Of a stretch of DNA of 64,000 bases, positions 58,940-64,000 are shown piece by piece. Positions within the stretch are counted from its first letter, which is position 1; each line of letters begins with the position of its first letter. The position numbers and the translations under genes are program-made. The DNA lies in assembly GCA_022495005.1 (NCBI GenBank), contig JAGYXB010000816.1, positions 186,001 through 250,000 of the forward strand, in the 5' to 3' direction. The DNA is from Rhyacophila brunnea. Taxonomy: Eukaryota; Arthropoda; Insecta; Trichoptera; Rhyacophilidae. The notes under the pieces are model-generated. The model had not been told where the DNA came from, searched no databases, and saw only the letters and a list, made by a program, of their open reading frames with translations.

Positions 58940-59150
58940 CTGAAAATATCAAATTACCCACTGCCATAAGATTATATTGTTAAACAATTTTTAAAAAAAG
59001 GCTAGCTTTTTGTGTTTTGTCCAACACAGTGAAATTATATTTCCATGAACTACAGAAATCATCAACCGCATACGATTTCAGTCCATGGATGGCCTCTAAA
59101 TTTATCCCATATTCTTCCACACTGGAGATCGGTTGCCTGTTGCTACACAT
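58940..59150. other. Upstream of gene B exon 2; no first exon found
   Basis: Contains a repeat piece (59095-59150, TCCCATATTCTTCCACACTG) related to gene A intron 4. No candidate start exon. Confidence 0.3.
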
Positions 59151-59483
59151 CTAGTCGGGTGCTCTAGCCCAGCGCTGTCCAACTGGCGGCCCGCCAATTT
59201 TTTTTGCGGCTCGCGAGCTGCAGGTACAGCAAATTTTTCATCAAACATTGGGGAGCAAAACTTTGTCAGAATTAATATTCGACGTGAAATGTCCGGTGAA
59301 AGAAAATATAAAATTGAGTTCAGAATTACCCATCATACAATAAAATATGTAAACTTTTCATTATAATACTAAATATTAAAAATACTTTTTCAAAACAATG
59401 AAATATACTGCTTCTTCTTCTTCTTGGTTGTGCACTCATGGCTGAGGATCGTGATCACATTTAAATTTCGCCATCCTTTGAGC

Positions 59484-60322
59484 CAGTGGCGCACCCAGGG
59501 GGGGGGGGTACAGGGGCCCTGGCACCCCCCAAAAATGAAAATTATCAGAATGAATTTAAACATTGAAATTAAAAGCCAATAATCTATACCTTTGGGCTTA
59601 GACAGATAAAAACACGACAAAAAAATGGTTTGTAATAATTCTCCAGCACCCTTTTTAGAAAAATTTCTTAGATTTTAATTTCTAACACAAAAATTTCGAA
59701 ACACTAATGTCAGGTTTTTTTAGAAACTTAATCCCCAATGGAACTGTCAAAAAATTCTCGGTGTCCACCCGAATTCCGTAGTGGTGTAGGTCATGGCTGA
59801 GAGGGCTGACAGTGCTCTAGCCTGGGGGCCCGGGCTGTGGGGGCGCCCGAGGTGTCGGGTTGACCAGATAAGTGAGATAAACGCACATCATAAATTAGCT
59901 TTAATAGTAAAAAAGGTCGCCTGCGGCGCTATTATACTTCATAGCCATGAACAATTGTGCAATATATTTTCTGATTATTATGTGTCGATACTCAACAGCT
60001 CCATTATTAAAGTAGATGTGTTAAAAATCGCCAATAATTCACTGTATAAGTACCCTTAATTTGAATTAAAACACAATTTGAAAAACGTCAATGTAGTGTT
60101 TCACACTGCCTTTAATCTTAGCGGTAGGTAGGGGGGCCGCCAAATATCCTAGCCTGAGGGCCCGTTTCAGCATGTGGGGACCATGGTGTAGGTACACCGA
60201 GTGCAATAGACAAAAGAGCGATAAACGAGAAATTAAGCTGTGAAGAAGATAAAGAGCCTATATGACTAATTTACATTCTCCTCCTTGCCCCCCCCCAATA
60301 TTAAATCCTGGGTGCGCCACTG
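59484..60322. mobile_element. hAT element, second level (CAGTGGCGCACCCAGG ends)
   Basis: Ends CAGTGGCGCACCCAGGGGGG and CCTGGGTGCGCCACTG. Perfect 8-bp target duplication CTTTGAGC at 59476-59483 and 60323-60330. 839 bp including a nested MITE; no transposase. Confidence 0.93.
59792..60185. mobile_element. hAT-like MITE, innermost level (CATGG...CCATG)
   Basis: 394 bp of the 49503-49918 family. Perfect 8-bp target duplication GTGTAGGT at 59784-59791 and 60186-60193. Confidence 0.9.
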
Positions 60323-60502
60323 CTTTGAGCGACCAAGACTTTCCATCCTTCTCGATTTTCCGCTTCACTCAGGGCAGAATGGATGTCAGCTCTTTCACTT
60401 GGTCGCTCCATCGCGCAGACGCTCTTCCTCTGTTTCGCCTTCCCTGGAGGCTACCCAAAACTACCAGTCTCTCCAGGTTGTCCGCGCCGCGTCCGCTTAA
60501 TT

Positions 60503-60690
60503 TTATCAAAATTAAAAACCCTGATTGAAGACTTTAATACAAGATTTTCTCAATTTGATGACCTTAAGCTGAGTATTAATTTATTCAGTGATCCATTCAA
60601 TATAATTCAAAATATAATTAAATTTGCCACAACAAATGCTGATATTAACATAAAAGAAATTGTTGCTCAAAAACTAAGGCCACAATGCTC
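60503..60690 (+). pseudogene. hAT transposase remnant of the outer element
   Basis: Frame KLKTLIEDFNTRFSQFDDLK, SINLFSDPFNI, then divergent sequence ending at a stop near 60697. The F-N-x-R-F-x-D-(L)...F-x-x-PF block is typical of ZBED/SCAND3-like hAT transposases. The catalytic parts are missing. Confidence 0.65.
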
Positions 60691-61001
60691 CCATTAAATA
60701 AATTATAAGTACGTATCAGAATAATCTTTGTTTTGTAAACGTAATTAATTTATGATAAATATTTTTTTTTACAAAAAAAATAACTTAATATAAGGTATTG
60801 TTTTTATTATTTCTAATTACCTGTTATTTTTAGTATTTTTAAGTATTTTTTTGTATAAAAAAATAGCTTTTGAATTAACATGAACTGACTTTTTATTTAC
60901 CCATCCTCTTTGGCCCCGAAATGTTTGCTAAAGAAAAAATGGCCCGCAGCCTAAAAGAAGTTGGACAGCGCTGCTCTAGCCTATTGAGCTAACGGGCTAA
61001 A

Positions 61002-61480
61002 CAGGATGCAAACCACATCCTCTGGGAATGTCCTAATATATACGGAAAGGGAAGAGTTACTCGAGTCGGTCCAACCAGCTGTTGGGTCCATCGGGTCATC
61101 CAACCTGGTTGCTACAAAGGCCAATTATCTTGCATTTTTTAAAAATTGCTGCGTCTTACTGCGGGCGTGAAGATCTCTTCACTAAAATTTTGCTGTCGTT
61201 TTGCTTCGTTTTTTGTTATATTTATTAAATTCCTTTCTTTTTTGTTAATTTCCTTATGCCTTTTCTCTCCCTGGCACTTTGCATTAGAGTAAAATCAATA
61301 AACTCAGTCAAAACTCACTTGAGAGCGTGGCGACCTCAGTATCGGGTAACTTTCTTCTTGACATTAACAAAACAGGCGAAAACAACTGTACAGATGCTTC
61401 ACATCAAACGTAGTGCCTCGTGAGACGCTCGATTAAGACCGAGTGTGGTGCATGGTGGGTTTGGTTTTGAGGGCGTGTTT
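61002..61480 (+). pseudogene. R1-like LINE 3' end, copy 2
   Basis: CAGGATGCAAACCACATCCT and the following VATKANYLAF frame and 3'UTR match 27281-27830. Degenerate. Confidence 0.7.
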
Positions 61481-61497
61481 GTGTTGTTACTCCACAC

Positions 61498-62196
61498 TAG
61501 GGAATCTAATCCCGAGCCAAAATTCTGATCCTGGGATTTCGGGATTACAATTTGACAATCCCGGGACTGGTCCCGGGACTAGCATTGAATTAAATAACAT
61601 TGATAAAATCGGTCAAAAATAAATATAGTATAATTTATACTATTTAAGACATTTTTATTGTTAATATTGTGTACGTTCAATCTTGAAAATACATAAGTTT
61701 AATGGAGTAAATAATATTGTAATATAAATAATAATGTGAATTTAATATGAGATTGCTGTTTCTGATAGTAAAGACTTAATGAATGGGTTAGCGAGATTTA
61801 AAATAGTAAAGCAAATCGTGGTGTATGGCCTTTCCGCTTCATAAATCTAATTAGTCAGCCAAATATGAAACTGCCGTAAAACGTATGAGATCATGGTGAA
61901 ATTACTTTGTTAAAAGCGCGAAGCATTGTTTTATTCCAATCTTTCTCATTTTTATTAATTTATGTGAAAAAATAAAATGAATGGGCAACTTACATATGGG
62001 TATAAATCAAACTCAGTTTATTTCTTATTTAGTTATTGGTTATTAAAAGTATTTTATGTTATATTTTTGTTTTTATTTTATTTTCCATAAAAATTGATTA
62101 AAAAATCAATCCCGAAATCTTCGAGATTATGTTTACCAATCCCAATATTCACAGGTATCGAAAATAGCTCTTGGGATTCAAGGATTGGAATCCCTA
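61498..62196. mobile_element. hAT-like element with TAGGGAATCTAATCC ends
   Basis: Ends TAGGGAATCTAATCCCGA and GGATTGGAATCCCTA. Perfect 8-bp target duplication CTCCACAC at 61490-61497 and 62197-62204. Sub-terminal CCCGGGACT repeats. 699 bp, no coding capacity. Confidence 0.88.
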
Positions 62197-62204
62197 CTCC
62201 ACAC

Positions 62205-62830
62205 CCGTTAGATATTTTAGTTCCCGTTAATTCTGTGTTCGCTGGTTTTAATCTGTATAATATTAAAGTAGGTACATATTTTGCATTAGCAGCCTTCATA
62301 TGTCACGACTGTGATGAAAATGACAAATGTGATAACTAATTAATTCGCATATGAACACAAACACAATATTATACCATAATCGTAGGATTTACCTACAAGA
62401 TACCACATAAGGCTGACGATAACAATTTTATTGTGTAATACATTGTCATACTATATATTGTGTATTTTAATACATTGTCATCCATTTTTTCTTTGACATC
62501 TCTCATATCAAGAGTAGTAAAGTTCATTGTATTTACAATGTACATAATAGAAATGTGGCTGCATATTCTGTCAGCGGTAAATTGGTACCTACAGGTATCT
62601 TAGAACGTTAGAAGGCTTTCTTAATCTAAGTGTCATGGTTAACAAGGCAATTAATGTGTCGCTTTATTTTTAGCAAATATTTATAATAATGTCTGCGATA
62701 AGATATAATATATGAAAAACTTTTTTTATAGAATGTACCTAGATATGTTAATTCGTTGTCTTTACAATTCGATGTTGCCCTTGGCCGCAACATGAAATGG
62801 TTTCATAACAGATTGTTTTGCGAAAAATAT
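62205..62830. other. Stretch without recognised features
   Basis: AT-rich. TTGTGTAATACATTGTCATA and TTGTGTATTTTAATACATTGTCAT (62433, 62458) form a short tandem echo. Confidence 0.3.
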
Positions 62831-62835
62831 AATAT

Positions 62836-63010
62836 GTCGGGCCTCGTAGTTGCGTATAGCGCTGGGCTGTCATCCGGGGGCTACGGGTTAGATTCCGGTG
62901 AGGTCACTAAATATTAGTGTTATTTTCTCCATGTATGGGTTTCTTGCTGAGGATCGTGGCCACCTATTAATTCAGTCATATTTTGACCATCCATGACATT
63001 CCATCTTCTC
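62836..63010 (+). mobile_element. tRNA-derived SINE (second family)
   Basis: TCGGGCCTCGTAGTTGCGTA head, GGGTTAGATTCCGGTGAGGT B-box region, and a LINE-like 3' part containing TTGCTGAGGATCGTGG. Confidence 0.65.
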
Positions 63011-63029
63011 GATCCTCATGGAGTGTAGG

Positions 63030-63250
63030 CTGCCCCCCATGACAGGCCTCTAACTTAGGGGCCCGGTCTCATGGAGGGCCAGGTGTGTCGAGTCAAGCAG
63101 ATAATTGAGATAAACACACGTCACAAATTTGCTCTAACAATAAAAAAAGTAGACTGCAGCGCTACTTTAGTTCGATGATGTTAATATTTTAAAGTATGTG
63201 GTGATGCGATGCAATTTTCAATAATTGTGTGTCGATACTCGACAAATCTA
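63030..63250. mobile_element. Partial MITE of the CATGG...CCATG family
   Basis: AGGTGTGTCGAGTCAAGCAG and GATAAACACACGTCACAAAT match the interior of 49503-49918 and 59792-60185; the right terminus is absent. Confidence 0.6.
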
Positions 63251-63424
63251 TTTTTAACTAAAATTCTAACTACTATTTTTGCATTCGTGCCTAAGTATTA
63301 TTTATATTACATCAATTTTCAATGCTTAATAATTATAACTACAAACTATCGCTGTCTGATTCCCAGGTTCTTCTATGTCACGTTATGTAAAATTCTCAGG
63401 ACAGCAATTTGATAGTTCACATTG

Positions 63425-63790
63425 AAATAATGGCAAAGGAAGCTGGCCATTCAGGGGTACCATATCAGTGGATACCAGAAAACCTGGACTGGAATTAGGC
63501 TATAAAGAAAATGGGCCAAAGTATGTGGATAGATTTTCACCATAGGGCATCATTAGAAAAGGGGAAATGGAGTAAGTCTATTCTACCATCACCACGAGAG
63601 GTGCCCTGGTTTGTAGAGTCTCCTTTGACTGAGGAATGAGCTTAAGTTAATACTGAGGCTAAGAACAAGGCACACAATGGGCAACAGATTTGATGTCCTC
63701 ATGGGAAGAAGCAAATCGCAACTCTGCGATGAATGTCATGTTTTAGAGGACATTGTACATATAGCACTACTGATTAACTCTCGTATTTTC
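63425..63790 (+). pseudogene. LINE RNase H-to-C-terminus remnant
   Basis: Reads KEAGHSGVPYQWIPENLDWN, stop, then SLEKGKWSKSILPSPREVPW and, in a later frame, RHTMGNRFDVLMGRSKSQLC followed by C-x-x-C/H residues, the ordering seen in I/R1-type LINE ORF2 tails. Several stops. Confidence 0.5.
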
Positions 63791-63934
63791 GGGAAAATAA
63801 TTTGTAGAAATTCAAGATTTTATCTTTTTTTTGGTTCTTGAGAATTCTTGATCACAACCTCTACCTATATGGTCGTTAATTGTGTGGAAAACGCACATCT
63901 CTAAAGAGGGATAAAGCCATCCATCTCATTTATA

Positions 63935-64000
63935 CGAGGGTAGCCATTTATATTTCGGGAACAACAAAACAATTTTTTTATAAATGAAAATTATTTTATT
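63935..64000. mobile_element. Start of a second mariner-like element, cut by the window edge
   Basis: TA followed by CGAGGGTAGCCATTTATATT, a mariner-type terminus related to the one at 45508. The rest is outside the window. Confidence 0.6.

Larger units (their letters stand above)
59405..60500 (-). pseudogene. LINE 3' end inside the outer hAT, itself interrupted
   Basis: After removing 59484-60330, the minus strand reads RWSDQVKELTS, ALSEAENREGWKVLVAQRMA and ends with HDPQP and stop, the tail of LINE ORF2 proteins. A run of AAG codons follows at the 3' end. Frameshifted. Confidence 0.6.
59170..60973 (+). mobile_element. hAT element, outermost of a nest (CAGCGCTGTCCAACT ends)
   Basis: Ends CAGCGCTGTCCAACTGGCGG and GAAGTTGGACAGCGCTG. 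Perfect 8-bp target duplication CTCTAGCC at 59162-59169 and 60974-60981. The host sequence, read inverted, is a tRNA-like GTTAGCTCAATAGGCTAGAG, so it landed in a SINE. It carries a transposase remnant (60503-60690) and further insertions. Confidence 0.92.

Noticed and set aside
62380..62450. Candidate first exon of gene B
   Set aside because: A donor-like GTAAAT exists on the minus strand, but the preceding frame ends in a stop and shows no similarity to the N-terminus of gene A.

Overview
This is animal (insect) genomic DNA, most likely from a moth or butterfly. It is AT-rich and intron-rich, and dense with transposons typical of Lepidoptera: Helitrons with CTAG ends, tRNA-derived SINEs, RTE- and R1-type LINE tails, hAT derivatives and mariner. 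Short TTAGG-type telomere-like runs also occur. Nothing prokaryotic was seen. The order-level call is inference; the spliced gene structures and repeat boundaries were read directly from the sequence.

The protein-coding content is two paralogous major-facilitator transporters of the SV2/SVOP-like type, arranged tail to tail. Gene A (+, 15965-29508) is complete: ten coding exons with GT-AG splices and consistent phases, giving 527 residues. Gene B (-, 58939-32160) has eight exons inside the window. Its first coding exon was not found and probably lies beyond 64000 or is hidden among repeats. Exon lengths agree base for base at several positions (162, 163, 296 and 128 nt). The B exon of 367 nt equals A exons 4 plus 5 (122 + 245), so one intron was gained or lost after duplication. 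About 2.65 kb separates the two stop codons.

Almost everything else is mobile DNA. 1-9065: hAT and pogo-like remnants, LINE tails, two MITEs in opposite orientation, two large hAT derivatives and SINEs. 9311-11625: a Helitron filled by a roughly 17-copy minisatellite. 12073-15773: hAT MITE, then a foldback element split by a putative 2.6-kb solo LTR ending 381 bp before the gene A start codon. 16-29.5 kb: gene A, with LINE, SINE, solo-LTR and MITE insertions in its introns. 29.5-32.1 kb: intergenic. 32.1-59 kb: gene B, whose introns hold a Helitron deletion derivative (39483-41968), a frameshifted mariner (45508-46749), RTE fragments, hAT elements and several foldback elements. 59.1-62.2 kb: a four-level nest of insertions in which three carry perfect 8-bp target duplications, followed by another hAT with a perfect duplication. 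62.8-64 kb: SINE, LINE RNase H remnant, and the first 66 bp of a mariner-like element leaving the window.

No previously undescribed protein system was identified. The most useful observations are the convergent paralog pair with conserved exon lengths, the solo LTR next to the gene A start, the datable insertion nest, the Helitron minisatellite, the confinement of TTAGG-like repeats to MITE or foldback interiors, and two very recent-looking near-perfect palindromes.
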